DNA of 64,000 nucleotides, taken from the NCBI GenBank assembly GCA_001577345.1, contig LSLI01000009.1, positions 1-64,000 on the forward strand, given 5' to 3'. The stretch is from Candidatus Gallionella acididurans. Its GTDB lineage: Bacteria > Pseudomonadota > Gammaproteobacteria > Burkholderiales > Gallionellaceae. The notes under the pieces are model-generated. The model was not told where the DNA came from, did no database searches, and was given only the letters and a program-made list of their open reading frames with translations. Of the stretch, positions 54,558 to 64,000 are shown one piece after another. The number at the start of each line of letters is the position of its first letter. Position 1 is the first letter of the stretch. The position numbers and the translations under genes are program-made.

Positions 54558-57424
54558 ACAACCCCGTCAATTTCATGCAGTTGATGAAGGACAGTTCGCT
54601 GCTGTTCGGTACCAACGCGTCCTTCGTCGAGGAATTGTACGAGCAATACCTGCTTGACCCGAGTGCAGTGTCAGGCGAATGGCGCGCTTATTTCGATGCA
54701 TTGCCGCCATTGGAAAATGGCGCGCACGACGTATCGCACAGCCCTATCCAGCGCGCTTTTGCGGCCTTGCCGAAATCGTCTGCCGGCAGTTCGGTGGCTA
54801 CCGATGTCGAGTTGGAACGCAAGCAGGTTTTCGTGTTGCAGCTCATCAACGCGCACCGCTTCCTGGGCGTGCGTGTCGCCAATCTTGACCCGCTGAATCG
54901 CCATGCCAAGCCGGTGGTCCCCGAACTCGATCCGGCACATTACGGTTTGGGCGAGGCGGACATGGATACCACCTTTGAGACCGGCTCCTTGGTCGGCGGC
55001 GCGCGCATGACTTTGCGCGAGATACTCCAGCTGTTGCGCCAGACTTATTGCGGCAGCATAGGCGCGGAATACATGTATATCAGCGATGTGGCGCAGAAGC
55101 GCTGGATACAGACTCGCCTGGAAAGCGTGCGCGGATCGGCCGGCTACGACGGCGCGAAGCGCCGCCGCACCCTCGAACTGCTCACCGCCGCCGAGACACT
55201 GGAGCGCTACCTGCACACCAAATTCGTCGGGCAGAAACGTTTCTCGCTGGAAGGCGGGGAGACGACGATCCCGTTGCTTGAACATCTGCTGCAGCGCGCC
55301 GGTGCGCAGGGCATACAGGAAACCGTAATCGGCATGGCGCATCGCGGCCGTCTGAACGTGCTGGTCAACATACTCGGCAAACTGCCCTCGATGCTGTTCG
55401 CCGAATTCGAGGGGATCCATGCCGAGCATCTGACTTCCGGCGACGTCAAGTACCACCAGGGATTTTCCGCCGACATCGCCACGCCGGGCGGCGACCTGCA
55501 TATCGCGCTGGCCTTCAATCCCTCGCACCTGGAGATCGTCAACCCGGTGGTGGAGGGGTCGGTGCGCGCACGCCAGCACCGACTCAAGGATTTCGAGGGA
55601 TCCAGGGTGATCCCGATTCTGCTGCACGGCGATGCGGCATTTGCCGGGCAGGGCGTGGTGATGGAAACGCTGGCGATGTCGCAAACGCGCGGCTACCGCA
55701 CCGGTGGCACGGTGCACATCATCACCAATAACCAGATTGGCTTCACCGCATCGGACATACGCGACGTGCGTTCCAGCACTTATTGCAGCGACGTGGCGAA
55801 GATGATCGACGCGCCGATCTTCCATGTGAATGCGGACGATCCCGATGCGGTATTGCTGATCACCGAGATCGCGCTGGATTACCGCATGCAATTCCAAAAG
55901 GATGTCGTGATCGATCTGGTGTGCTTCCGCAAGCTGGGGCACAACGAGCAGGACGAGCCGCTGGTCACGCAACCGTTCATGTATCGTTTCATCCGTCAGC
56001 ATCCCGGCACGCGCGCGCTTTATGCGCAGCGACTGGAACAGCAGGGGGTGATCCAGGCCGGAGAAGCGGACGCGATGATTGCTGTTTACCACCGGGCTAT
56101 GGACGAGGGACGCAACTCCATCCAGCCCACACTGGAAAAAGGCAGCGGCAAAACCACTATTGACTGGTCACCGTTCAAACGTAATGTGCAATGGGATACC
56201 GCGGTGAAGACCGCCGTGCCGCTGGAACGTTTGCAACAACTGGCGATACCATTGACCACAGTCCCGGAAAACTTTGTTCTTCATTCACGCGTGCAGAAGA
56301 TCGTCGATGATCGCACCGCGATGGCGCGCGGCGAACTGCCGCTGGACTGGGGCATGGCGGAAAACCTCGCGTACGCGACGCTGCTCAGTGAAGGCTATCC
56401 GGTGCGGCTCAGCGGGCAGGACAGCCGGCGCGGCACGTTCTTTCACCGCCACGCCACCTGGCATAACCAGAACCGGAAAGAGTGGAACGAAGGGTCCTAT
56501 TCACCGCTGCAGCATTTATCCCCTGATCAGGCGGATTTCGTCGTGATCGATTCGCTGCTGTCCGAAGAAGCGGTACTGGGTTTCGAATACGGTTATGCGA
56601 CTGCCGAACCGAATTCATTGGTGCTGTGGGAAGCACAGTTCGGCGATTTCGCCAACGGGGCGCAAGTGGTGATCGACCAGTTCATCGCCTCCGGCGAGGT
56701 GAAATGGGGAAGGTTGTGCGGACTGGTGATGCTGTTGCCGCACGGTTATGAGGGGCAGGGCCCGGAGCACTCCTCGGGACGCATCGAGCGCTATCTGCAA
56801 TTGTGCGCCGACTACAACATACAGGTGTGCGTTCCATCGAGTGCCGCGCAGATATTCCATCTGCTGCGCCGCCAGATGTTGCGGCCGATGCGCAAACCGC
56901 TGATCGTGTTCACGCCCAAGAGTATGTTGCGCAGCAAGGATGCGGCCTCGCCGCTCAGTGATTTGACGCAGGGCCGCTTCCAGCCGGTGATCGCCGAGGT
57001 CGATACGCTGGACAGCCAAAAAGTGCGCCGCATCATCGCATGCTGCGGCAAGGTTTATTACGATCTGCTTTCGGCACGCCGCACCAGGGGCATTGCGGAT
57101 ATGGCGATCATACGCATCGAACAGCTTTATCCATTCCCGCACGATGACTTCGCCGCGCAGATCGCCGCGTATCCGAATGCGACCGAGGTGGTATGGTGCC
57201 AGGAAGAACCCGGCAACCAGGGCGCGTGGCACCGCATCCAGCATTATCTGCTGCGACATTTGCGCAAGGGGATGCACCTCGACTACGCGCTGCGGCCCTC
57301 GTCCGCAGCACCCGCCGCCGGCTATCTGGCGGTGCACCAGGAACAACAGAAAGCGGTGATCGAGGCGGCGTTCCGCGACGATCTCGACAACAAACCTAAA
57401 CCGGGGACACCACACCATGAGTAA
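54554..57424 (+). CDS. sucA: 2-oxoglutarate dehydrogenase E1 component
   Basis: [28 protein letters not shown]...[21 protein letters not shown]. Confidence 0.98.
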   Translation: MNNPVNFMQLMKDSSLLFGTNASFVEELYEQYLLDPSAVSGEWRAYFDALPPLENGAHDVSHSPIQRAFAALPKSSAGSSVATDVELERKQVFVLQLINAHRFLGVRVANLDPLNRHAKPVVPELDPAHYGLGEADMDTTFETGSLVGGARMTLREILQLLRQTYCGSIGAEYMYISDVAQKRWIQTRLESVRGSAGYDGAKRRRTLELLTAAETLERYLHTKFVGQKRFSLEGGETTIPLLEHLLQRAGAQGIQETVIGMAHRGRLNVLVNILGKLPSMLFAEFEGIHAEHLTSGDVKYHQGFSADIATPGGDLHIALAFNPSHLEIVNPVVEGSVRARQHRLKDFEGSRVIPILLHGDAAFAGQGVVMETLAMSQTRGYRTGGTVHIITNNQIGFTASDIRDVRSSTYCSDVAKMIDAPIFHVNADDPDAVLLITEIALDYRMQFQKDVVIDLVCFRKLGHNEQDEPLVTQPFMYRFIRQHPGTRALYAQRLEQQGVIQAGEADAMIAVYHRAMDEGRNSIQPTLEKGSGKTTIDWSPFKRNVQWDTAVKTAVPLERLQQLAIPLTTVPENFVLHSRVQKIVDDRTAMARGELPLDWGMAENLAYATLLSEGYPVRLSGQDSRRGTFFHRHATWHNQNRKEWNEGSYSPLQHLSPDQADFVVIDSLLSEEAVLGFEYGYATAEPNSLVLWEAQFGDFANGAQVVIDQFIASGEVKWGRLCGLVMLLPHGYEGQGPEHSSGRIERYLQLCADYNIQVCVPSSAAQIFHLLRRQMLRPMRKPLIVFTPKSMLRSKDAASPLSDLTQGRFQPVIAEVDTLDSQKVRRIIACCGKVYYDLLSARRTRGIADMAIIRIEQLYPFPHDDFAAQIAAYPNATEVVWCQEEPGNQGAWHRIQHYLLRHLRKGMHLDYALRPSSAAPAAGYLAVHQEQQKAVIEAAFRDDLDNKPKPGTPHHE

Positions 57425-58622
57425 CATTAAAAGTAATTTGGTTGAAGTCAAAGTGCCGCAATTGTCAGAATCCGTGTCCGAGGCGACGCTGCTGACCTGG
57501 CACAAGCGTGTCGGCGATGCAGTCAGCGAGGGCGAAAACCTGATCGACGTCGAGACCGACAAGGTGGTGCTGGAACTGCCCGCGAGCAAATCCGGTGTGC
57601 TGGTCAAGATCATCAAGGGCGATGGCGAGAAGGTGGGCAGCGAAGAGTTGATCGCGCAGATCGACACCGCTGCAGCGGCTGCCAAACCGGTTGCCGCCCC
57701 GGCGCATGCGGCCGCTTCCGCCGTGCCGCCTTCGGTGCGCAAACTGGCGCGCGAACATGAAGTCGATGCCGCCAGCCTGCAGGGCAGCGGACGCAGCGGA
57801 CGCGTCACCAAAGAGGACGTGCTGAATGCGATGCAGCAGGTCAAATCTTCCCCCTCTCCCTTCAAGGGAGAGGGTAGGGGAGAGGGTGAGCAGGCGGTAC
57901 CCGCGATCGCACCATCCGGCAATCGTCCCGAACAGCGCGTGGCGATGACGCGCATCCGCCAGCGCATTGCCGAACGCCTGCTGCAATCACAACAGAACGC
58001 CGCGATCCTGACGACCTTCAACGAGGTCAACATGCAACCGGTGATCGACCTGCGCAACCGTTACAAGGATGCGTTCGAGAAAAAGCACGGCGTCAAGCTC
58101 GGTTTCTCGTCGTTCTTCGTCAAGGCGGTGGTGCTGGCGTTGCAGAAATTCCCCATCGTCAATGCCTCGGTGGATGGCAGCGACATCATCTACCACGGCT
58201 ATTTCGACATCGGCATGGCGATAGGCAGCGAGCGCGGCCTGGTCGTGCCCATCATCCGCGACGCGGACAAACTCTCGTTCTCCGACATCGAAAAGCAGAT
58301 CGCCGATTTCGGTGCCAGAGCGAAGGTCGGCAAGCTGACAATGGAGGAACTCACCGGCGGCACGTTTTCTATATCCAACGGCGGCGTGTTCGGCTCTATG
58401 CTCTCCACGCCCATCATCAACCCGCCCCAGGCTGCCATCCTTGGCATCCATGCCACCAAGGACAGGCCGGTGGCGGAGAACGGATCGGTGGTGATACGCC
58501 CGATGAACTATCTGGCAGTTTCCTATGACCACCGCATTATCGACGGGCGGGAAGCGGTGCAGTTCCTCTCCACGATCAAGGAAGCGCTGGAGTATCCGGG
58601 GAGGGTGTTGCTGGATTTGTAG
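57417..58622 (+). CDS. sucB: Dihydrolipoamide succinyltransferase E2 component
   Basis: [47 protein letters not shown] lipoyl domain; catalytic domain [16 protein letters not shown]. Confidence 0.97.
   Translation: MSNIKSNLVEVKVPQLSESVSEATLLTWHKRVGDAVSEGENLIDVETDKVVLELPASKSGVLVKIIKGDGEKVGSEELIAQIDTAAAAAKPVAAPAHAAASAVPPSVRKLAREHEVDAASLQGSGRSGRVTKEDVLNAMQQVKSSPSPFKGEGRGEGEQAVPAIAPSGNRPEQRVAMTRIRQRIAERLLQSQQNAAILTTFNEVNMQPVIDLRNRYKDAFEKKHGVKLGFSSFFVKAVVLALQKFPIVNASVDGSDIIYHGYFDIGMAIGSERGLVVPIIRDADKLSFSDIEKQIADFGARAKVGKLTMEELTGGTFSISNGGVFGSMLSTPIINPPQAAILGIHATKDRPVAENGSVVIRPMNYLAVSYDHRIIDGREAVQFLSTIKEALEYPGRVLLDL
57852..57890. repeat. Palindromic intergenic-type repeat located in frame inside sucB
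   Basis: ccctctccc-ttcaa-gggagaggg perfect 9-bp arms + taggggagagggtgag; encodes [11 protein letters not shown](G). Confidence 0.85.
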
Positions 58623-58630
58623 ATTAGGAG

Positions 58631-59028
58631 CCGTTCGCCCTGAGGTATCGAAGGGTGAATGACGAAAGTCAAAACCGCCGGGGGTTGCCCGGCAGCAAGC
58701 TACTTTCTTTTGCTTCGCCAAAAAGAAAGTAATCGGCGTGCGGGGCCGCACCCCGCGACTTTGATTTTGGTTATTTTGGGTTCGACATAACCTGAAGGTT
58801 AGTCGAAGCCAAAAAGTAACTGATGAAACTACTAGCCATCTGACTAACCCAGCAAACTACGCTGGGTAAGTCATTGGTTATAGCTGCCGGGCTACCCCCG
58901 ACGGTTTTGACTTTGCTTTTTACGTACGTCTCAGAGCGCCCGCCGCTTTGCGGCGACCCTTCGACATAGCCATTCGACCAGGCTATCAAACAACGATAGC
59001 CAAGTCGCTGGTTATCAGGGCGAACGGT
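58631..59028. repeat. Nested inverted-repeat region (~400 bp)
   Basis: Outer 13-bp inverted pair ccgttcgccctga / tcagggcgaacgg; inner 33-bp inverted pair 58664-58696 vs 58884-58916 (30/33). Confidence 0.85.
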
Positions 59029-59073
59029 TTTATGATCGGCAACCTCTGGCAGTTTTGACTTTAGGATATTCAC

Positions 59074-60069
59074 ATGAACAAATTCTCTGCTTATAGAATC
59101 TTCGAACAAGACGGCAAATCCTCCGGTCGTTTCGTCGACCTGACGCTGGGCGATCTCGATCAAGGCGAAGTCGTCATCCAAACCCATTACTCCAGCGTCA
59201 ATTACAAGGACGCGCTCGCCGCCACCGGAGCAGGCAAGGTGATACGCCGCTTTCCCTGCGTCGGCGGCATCGATGTCTCGGGCGTGGTGACGAGTTCATC
59301 CGATGCGCGTTTCAAGGCCGGTGACGCGGTGCTGGTGACCGGCTATGACATGGGTGTGGCGCACGACGGCGGTTATGCCGAATATGTGCGCGTTCCGGCC
59401 GACTGGGTGGTGCCGCTGCCTCCGGGATTGACACTGTTCGATGCGATGGCCCTGGGTACGGCGGGATTCACCGCGGCGCTTTCCATCCATCGTCTCGAGC
59501 AGAACGATTTGCGTCCGGAAAACGGCAAGGTGATTGTGACCGGCGCGACCGGCGGGGTGGCGAGCCTGGCTATCGTGATGCTGGCGCAATTGGGTTACCA
59601 GGTGGTCGCGATTACCGGGAAGGATGCCGAACATGAGTATCTGAAATCGCTGGGTGCGGCTGAGGTTTTGTCGCGCAAGGAGGTGCAGATGGGCACACGC
59701 CCGCTGGAGAAATCCCAGTGGGCCGGCGCGCTTGATTCGGTGGGCGGCGAGACGCTGGCATGGCTGACGCGCACGATGCAGCAAAGTGGCGCGATCGCCA
59801 GCTTCGGCAACGCGGGCGGCTTTGAATTGCACACCACGGTGCTGCCGTTCATTTTGCGCGGCGTGCGCCTGATCGGCATCGACTCCTCTGCGACCGTGAT
59901 GCCGGTGCGCAGCCAAATGTGGAAGCGCATGGCAACAGACCTGCGCCCGAAGTTGCTCGCACAGGTGGCACATACCGTTCCATTCGCCGGCTTGCCGGAA
60001 ATATTCCCGCAACTGTTGCAAGGCAAGCTGCGCGGACGTACGGTGATCGAAATAAAAGCGGGACGTTAG
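59074..60069 (+). CDS. YhdH/AcuI-type quinone oxidoreductase (acrylyl-CoA reductase family)
   Basis: FVDLTLGDLDQGEVVIQTHYSSVNYKDALAATGAGKVIRRFPCVGGIDVSGVV...VTGATGGVASLAIVMLAQLGYQVVAITGK. Confidence 0.93.
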   Translation: MNKFSAYRIFEQDGKSSGRFVDLTLGDLDQGEVVIQTHYSSVNYKDALAATGAGKVIRRFPCVGGIDVSGVVTSSSDARFKAGDAVLVTGYDMGVAHDGGYAEYVRVPADWVVPLPPGLTLFDAMALGTAGFTAALSIHRLEQNDLRPENGKVIVTGATGGVASLAIVMLAQLGYQVVAITGKDAEHEYLKSLGAAEVLSRKEVQMGTRPLEKSQWAGALDSVGGETLAWLTRTMQQSGAIASFGNAGGFELHTTVLPFILRGVRLIGIDSSATVMPVRSQMWKRMATDLRPKLLAQVAHTVPFAGLPEIFPQLLQGKLRGRTVIEIKAGR

Positions 60070-60118
60070 TGCTATAATTTGCCGCGAAGCTGGAAACGCA
60101 ACAGTCCGGTATGGCAGC

Positions 60119-60203
60119 GCGAAAGTGGCGGAATTGGTAGACGCACTGGATTTAGGTTCCAGCGCCGCAAGGCGTGAGAGTTCGAGTCTCTCCTTTCGCA
60201 CCA
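60119..60203 (+). tRNA. tRNA-Leu (anticodon TAG)
   Basis: gcgaaagtggcggaattggtagacgcactggattTAGgttccagcgccgcaaggcgtgagagttcgagtctctcctttcgcacca. Confidence 0.97.
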
Positions 60204-60213
60204 GTAAGTAAAA

Positions 60214-60242
60214 ATAAGCCCCTGGGATTAGGGGCTTTTTTC
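60214..60242 (+). terminator. Terminator downstream of tRNA-Leu(TAG)
   Basis: aagcccctgggattaggggcttttttc. Confidence 0.8.
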
Positions 60243-60496
60243 ATGCCTGTCGCCTTTGAAGCCCAATAGGCACGGCACTTCAGTGTTGTCATACGTTAGC
60301 ATACGTTCTCATGTACTAGCATACCATCGCAGTGGCGGAAGGCTCCGAACCAGTTGCGGTAACGCAATCTACGCTTGGTGAGACCGTGGTAAGTCGTGGT
60401 GGTGGTAACACTCCTGCGCTCTGGTCGTTGATCCAAGAAACCCCCACTACAACGCGTTTACGCGCTTAGTGGCGGGAGCTTCATGCTGGCGACCCT

Positions 60497-60892
60497 TCAG
60501 TTTCGCTGGATTTGATCGTACGTGCGATCATCGTAAGCGGCGCAACAACACGCGATATACAGGTAGCCTTTGCGGCAAACGAATGAATGCGGTTTGTCCG
60601 GTGCCTCCAGAGAGTAGAGCCATTCCAAACACCATTCGCAGTTGCGCAAACAATTCCCGGCGTTATACCGTTGAGCGGCGATGTGGGACACTGTGGATGG
60701 GCGCGGGTCGTCAACCCAACGCCGCGCATAGCTCTGCGGTGATCTGATACAGGCCCAGCCGCGCACTATGATCGAAGGCCTGCAACGAGACATCAATTCG
60801 GCCGCCTCGGTTTGTTCGATGAAATCTTTCAATGCACACTTGACGGCCAAGTGCCGGGTGAGTTTTACTTCGGCCACCTGCCCACACTGCAC
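60497..60892 (-). CDS. Hypothetical Cys-rich ORF, uncertain
   Basis: ARRWVDDPRPSTVSHIAAQRYNAGNCLRNCEWCLEWLYSLEAPDKPHSFVCRKGYLYIACCCAAYDDRTYD; only sizeable ORF in this gap. Confidence 0.25.
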   Translation of the reverse strand: MQCGQVAEVKLTRHLAVKCALKDFIEQTEAAELMSRCRPSIIVRGWACIRSPQSYARRWVDDPRPSTVSHIAAQRYNAGNCLRNCEWCLEWLYSLEAPDKPHSFVCRKGYLYIACCCAAYDDRTYDQIQRN

Positions 60893-61006
60893 AAAACAGT
60901 GCGGGCTTTAATCGAGAAAGAGCAAGATGCTTGTTCAATGTATTCCTCAATCCGGTGGTACCGGTTCTTTTCATCGTAGCCGGACGCCGCTGCATGCGGG
61001 CAAGCA

Positions 61007-61954
61007 TTGAAGCCGTTGCGCGATATCCGTAGTCGCGTGTTGTTCTGGCCGCTGTGTGGCGCGATGTTGATGGCGTGGAGCGCGCAGGAAGTCCGGGCTG
61101 AAGCGCTGGCGAGCGCAGCCGCTGACCGGGATGCCGTACCGGTATTTTCGCAGTTTTCCGGCCGGAGCGATGCATACACGGCAACCATCGATAGCAACGG
61201 CAATCTGCTGTTGGCGTCCGGCAGCCAGCCCCAGCCCGGCGCTGCGCCGGGCAACCCCGGTGATGGCGGGCATGCTTCCGTATTCACCACCGCAGACAAG
61301 GACTTGGCTGCATTGGGCCACGCGGCGGCCACGCCGGATTTCTGGCGCACCGCGCTGCAGATAGCCGGCATCAGCCTGGTCTCGGCGATCGCGGACAAGC
61401 CGCTGGACACGCTTGCCGTCAACCATGGCAAAAACTGGGTCATGACGCGCGTCGAGAAGGTCGGCAACAGCCTGCCCTTTATCGCCATCGGCTACTCGGC
61501 CGTGTCATTTCTGGCCAGCGACCAGGACAGTACGCTGGCAAGGGCCAGCTATAGTTCGCTGGCGGCCGGCGGGGTGGGGTTTGCCGGTGTCTTCGGGCTG
61601 AAGTACACGGTCGGCCGCGCACGGCCCAGCAGCGAGCAAGGAGCGGCCAGCTTCACCCCGGTCAGCGCAAGCAACGGCAATACCTCATGGCCTTCGATGC
61701 ATTCCACCGTGATGTGGGCAGTCATCACCCCTTATGCCAAGGCCTATGATGCCCCATGGCTGTATGGCGTGGCCGCCGTGACCAATGTCGCGCGTGTCGG
61801 CGGGCGCGACCACTGGTTCTCCGACACCATAGCAGGCTCTTTGCTGGGCTATGCCCTGGGCAGTTTCATGTGGGAGCAGCACAACACCAACCAGAATGGA
61901 ATGGAGTGGTCGGTCTCGCCCGGCGGAGTCATGTTGAGCTGGAAAATGGAATAG
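61007..61954 (+). CDS. PAP2-superfamily membrane-associated phosphatase
   Basis: KYTVGRARPSSEQG...NTSWPSMHSTVMWAVITPYAKAY...VARVGGRDHWFSDTIAGSLLGYALG. Confidence 0.88.
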   Translation: MKPLRDIRSRVLFWPLCGAMLMAWSAQEVRAEALASAAADRDAVPVFSQFSGRSDAYTATIDSNGNLLLASGSQPQPGAAPGNPGDGGHASVFTTADKDLAALGHAAATPDFWRTALQIAGISLVSAIADKPLDTLAVNHGKNWVMTRVEKVGNSLPFIAIGYSAVSFLASDQDSTLARASYSSLAAGGVGFAGVFGLKYTVGRARPSSEQGAASFTPVSASNGNTSWPSMHSTVMWAVITPYAKAYDAPWLYGVAAVTNVARVGGRDHWFSDTIAGSLLGYALGSFMWEQHNTNQNGMEWSVSPGGVMLSWKME

Positions 61955-62072
61955 CGCTCCCATCTATGTGCTGCCATACCGCATAGAATCAAGGATTGAC
62001 GTCAGCAACTTATTTTGACTTTTAAACGGCTACTCTGTAAATTCGCTGCAATAAAAATGATCGGGGTGTGGG

Positions 62073-64000
62073 ATGTTGGTTTATTTGCGTTATGCTCTGG
62101 CAGTAATGCTGTGTTCGATTTGCGCATCCGGCTGGGCCGAGGGTGATTTTTCAACAGCCCAGGCGCAGACCGACCCCACACTGAATTCCGCTCCACAGGA
62201 AAGCTTGTCTTTAACGCCTTCACGGGGCATTTCGTCGCTGAATCCCCCTCAGGCTGCCCCTTACGCCAAGCCTGCCGACGCATCGTTGAAACCCGCATCA
62301 GCACAGATCCCGCCGGTTAATCAGGCTGTCCCGATCGAAGAGACCGAGTTCCAGAAGTTCATTGCCGCGTCGATCGGCAAGCGTCTGCCGATGTTTGGCT
62401 ACGATACGTTCAGTGCGTCCCCGACTACCTTCGCACCCGTAGACCATGTTCCCGTCACGCCCGATTACACGGTGGGGCCGGGGGACGAGGTGGATATCCG
62501 GGTTTGGGGTCAGATCGATGCGGACCTGCACCTGCAGGTGGACCGCCTCGGGCAGATCTATATTCCGAAAGTGGGGAACCTGAATGTCTCGGGACTCAAG
62601 TACCAGGACCTGAAAAGCTATATCAGAACGGCAGTTGGACGCAATTTCAGGAATTTCAATCTCGAGGTCAATCTCGGCCAGTTGCGCTCCATCCAGATCT
62701 ACGTGGTGGGTCAGGCGCGGCGCCCGGGCAGCTACACCGTGAGCGCGCTCTCCACCCTGGTGAACGCACTGTTCGCTTCCGGCGGACCGTCGGGGGCGGG
62801 TTCGATGCGGCATATCCAGCTGAAACGCCAGGACAAGATCGTCACCGAATTCGACGTGTACGACTTCCTGCTCGAAGGAGACAAATCCAAAGACGCGCAC
62901 CTGCAGGCCGGCGACGTGATCTACATCCCGCCTGTCGGCCAGGTCGCCGCGATCACGGGAAGCATCAATGTCCCTGCGATTTATGAACTGAAGGACAAAA
63001 CGGATCTGGCCCGCCTGATCGCGATGGCGGGCGGACTCACAACCACTGCGGCGGGCCAGAAGGTGGAAGTAGAACGGATCGAAAACCGCAAGGACAGGGT
63101 CGTCGACGATTTTGACCTCGATCAGGCGGGGCTCGCACGGCAGTTGAAGGACGGCGATCTGGTCAAGGTCATCCCGATTTCACCCGAGTTCAAGAATGCG
63201 GTGACCCTGCGCGGGAATGTCGCTTTCCCATTCCGCTACCCCTGGCACCAGGGCATGCGCGTCACGGATATCATCCCGGACAAGGATGTCCTGATTACGG
63301 CCGACTACTGGCGCAGGCAAAACATGACCAACCAGGACAAGGTTTCCGGGGTAGGTGGGATTTTTGGCCAAAATACGACCAACCGGGACAAGATTTTCGG
63401 AGTGGCCGGGGCTTTCGGAGAAATCAGGCGCTCCATTCCCGAAATCAACTGGGATTACGCGGTTGTCGAGCGGCTCGACTGGAGTGATCTGAGGACAAGG
63501 CTCATCCCCTTCAACCTGGGTAAGGCGGTGCTGGATAAAGATCCCTCACAGAATCTCGAACTCCAGCCCGGAGATGTCGTAACCGTATTTTCAAAGGACG
63601 AGATGAAGGTGTCCGTCGAGAAGCAGACGCGCCTCGTCACGATAGAGGGGGAAGTCAAAAATGACGGCGTTTTTGAGGCGAAACCGGGTGAGACCCTGAG
63701 GCAGTTGGTCGCGCGCCTGGGCGGGCTCACCGACAAAGCCTATCTTTTTGGGGCAGAGTTCACGCGCGAATCGACGCGAAAACTGCAACAGCAGCGCCTC
63801 GAGGAATCGATCGACCGCATGGAACGGGATGTCAGGAAAAATGCAGCTACCTCGGCACAGAGCGCAATGGACCAAAAGGGAATGGATGCTGCAAAGCAGC
63901 AGGCCACAAGCCAGCAGGCCGCGCTGGAAAAACTGCGTCAGGCGAAAGCGACGGGCCGGATCGTGCTCGAAATCCCGCCCGAGGCGGATGCGCTCAAGGA
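62073..64000 (+). CDS. Polysaccharide biosynthesis/export SLBB-domain protein (partial, runs off window)
   Basis: Open from ATG 62073 to window end: YTVGPGDEVDIRVWGQIDADLHLQVDRLGQIYIPKVGNLNVSGLKYQDLKSYI...VVGQARRPGSYTVSALSTLVNALFASGG; absent from the ORF track because it has no stop. Confidence 0.88.
   Translation, partial: MLVYLRYALAVMLCSICASGWAEGDFSTAQAQTDPTLNSAPQESLSLTPSRGISSLNPPQAAPYAKPADASLKPASAQIPPVNQAVPIEETEFQKFIAASIGKRLPMFGYDTFSASPTTFAPVDHVPVTPDYTVGPGDEVDIRVWGQIDADLHLQVDRLGQIYIPKVGNLNVSGLKYQDLKSYIRTAVGRNFRNFNLEVNLGQLRSIQIYVVGQARRPGSYTVSALSTLVNALFASGGPSGAGSMRHIQLKRQDKIVTEFDVYDFLLEGDKSKDAHLQAGDVIYIPPVGQVAAITGSINVPAIYELKDKTDLARLIAMAGGLTTTAAGQKVEVERIENRKDRVVDDFDLDQAGLARQLKDGDLVKVIPISPEFKNAVTLRGNVAFPFRYPWHQGMRVTDIIPDKDVLITADYWRRQNMTNQDKVSGVGGIFGQNTTNRDKIFGVAGAFGEIRRSIPEINWDYAVVERLDWSDLRTRLIPFNLGKAVLDKDPSQNLELQPGDVVTVFSKDEMKVSVEKQTRLVTIEGEVKNDGVFEAKPGETLRQLVARLGGLTDKAYLFGAEFTRESTRKLQQQRLEESIDRMERDVRKNAATSAQSAMDQKGMDAAKQQATSQQAALEKLRQAKATGRIVLEIPPEADALK

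Noticed and set aside
54671-56092. 473-aa minus-strand ORF opposite sucA
   Set aside because: Antisense of sucA with no recognisable motifs.

Overview
The window is GC-rich chromosomal DNA that looks betaproteobacterial (Nitrosomonadales/Gallionella-like, inferred from gene content and order). Housekeeping blocks: ihfB; a four-gene lipoprotein operon (LPP20 / LpoB-like / COG3014-like / LPP20); tmRNA (tag ANDEKYALAA); hfq-hflX-hflK-hflC-DUF2065-hisZ-purA; rnr-rlmB; mdh and sdhCDAB-sdhE-gltA-sucA-sucB; three tRNAs (Arg-CCT, Leu-CAG, Leu-TAG). Accessory content: (i) an ~8.6 kb integrative element at 6742-15334 in the 3' end of tRNA-Arg(CCT), with readable att repeats, clustered TTTACCAAC candidate integrase arm sites at both ends, tyrosine integrase, AlpA, Toprim/DUF927 primase-helicase, several unknown small ORFs and an exported Sel1-repeat cargo gene; (ii) a partly decayed RND efflux region (21.0-28.4 kb) with a deleted NodT paralogue, a pump gene broken at a G8 run, and a collapsed beta-barrel gene; (iii) a complete AmmeMemoRadiSam (radical SAM / AMMECR1 / Memo) operon whose next gene, a dienelactone-hydrolase-like ORF, is truncated to 33 codons; (iv) several palindromic/inverted-repeat insertions, one lying in frame inside sucB; (v) a polysaccharide-export-type SLBB protein running off the right edge. 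All functional calls come from reading the translations and motifs by eye; no database search was run.
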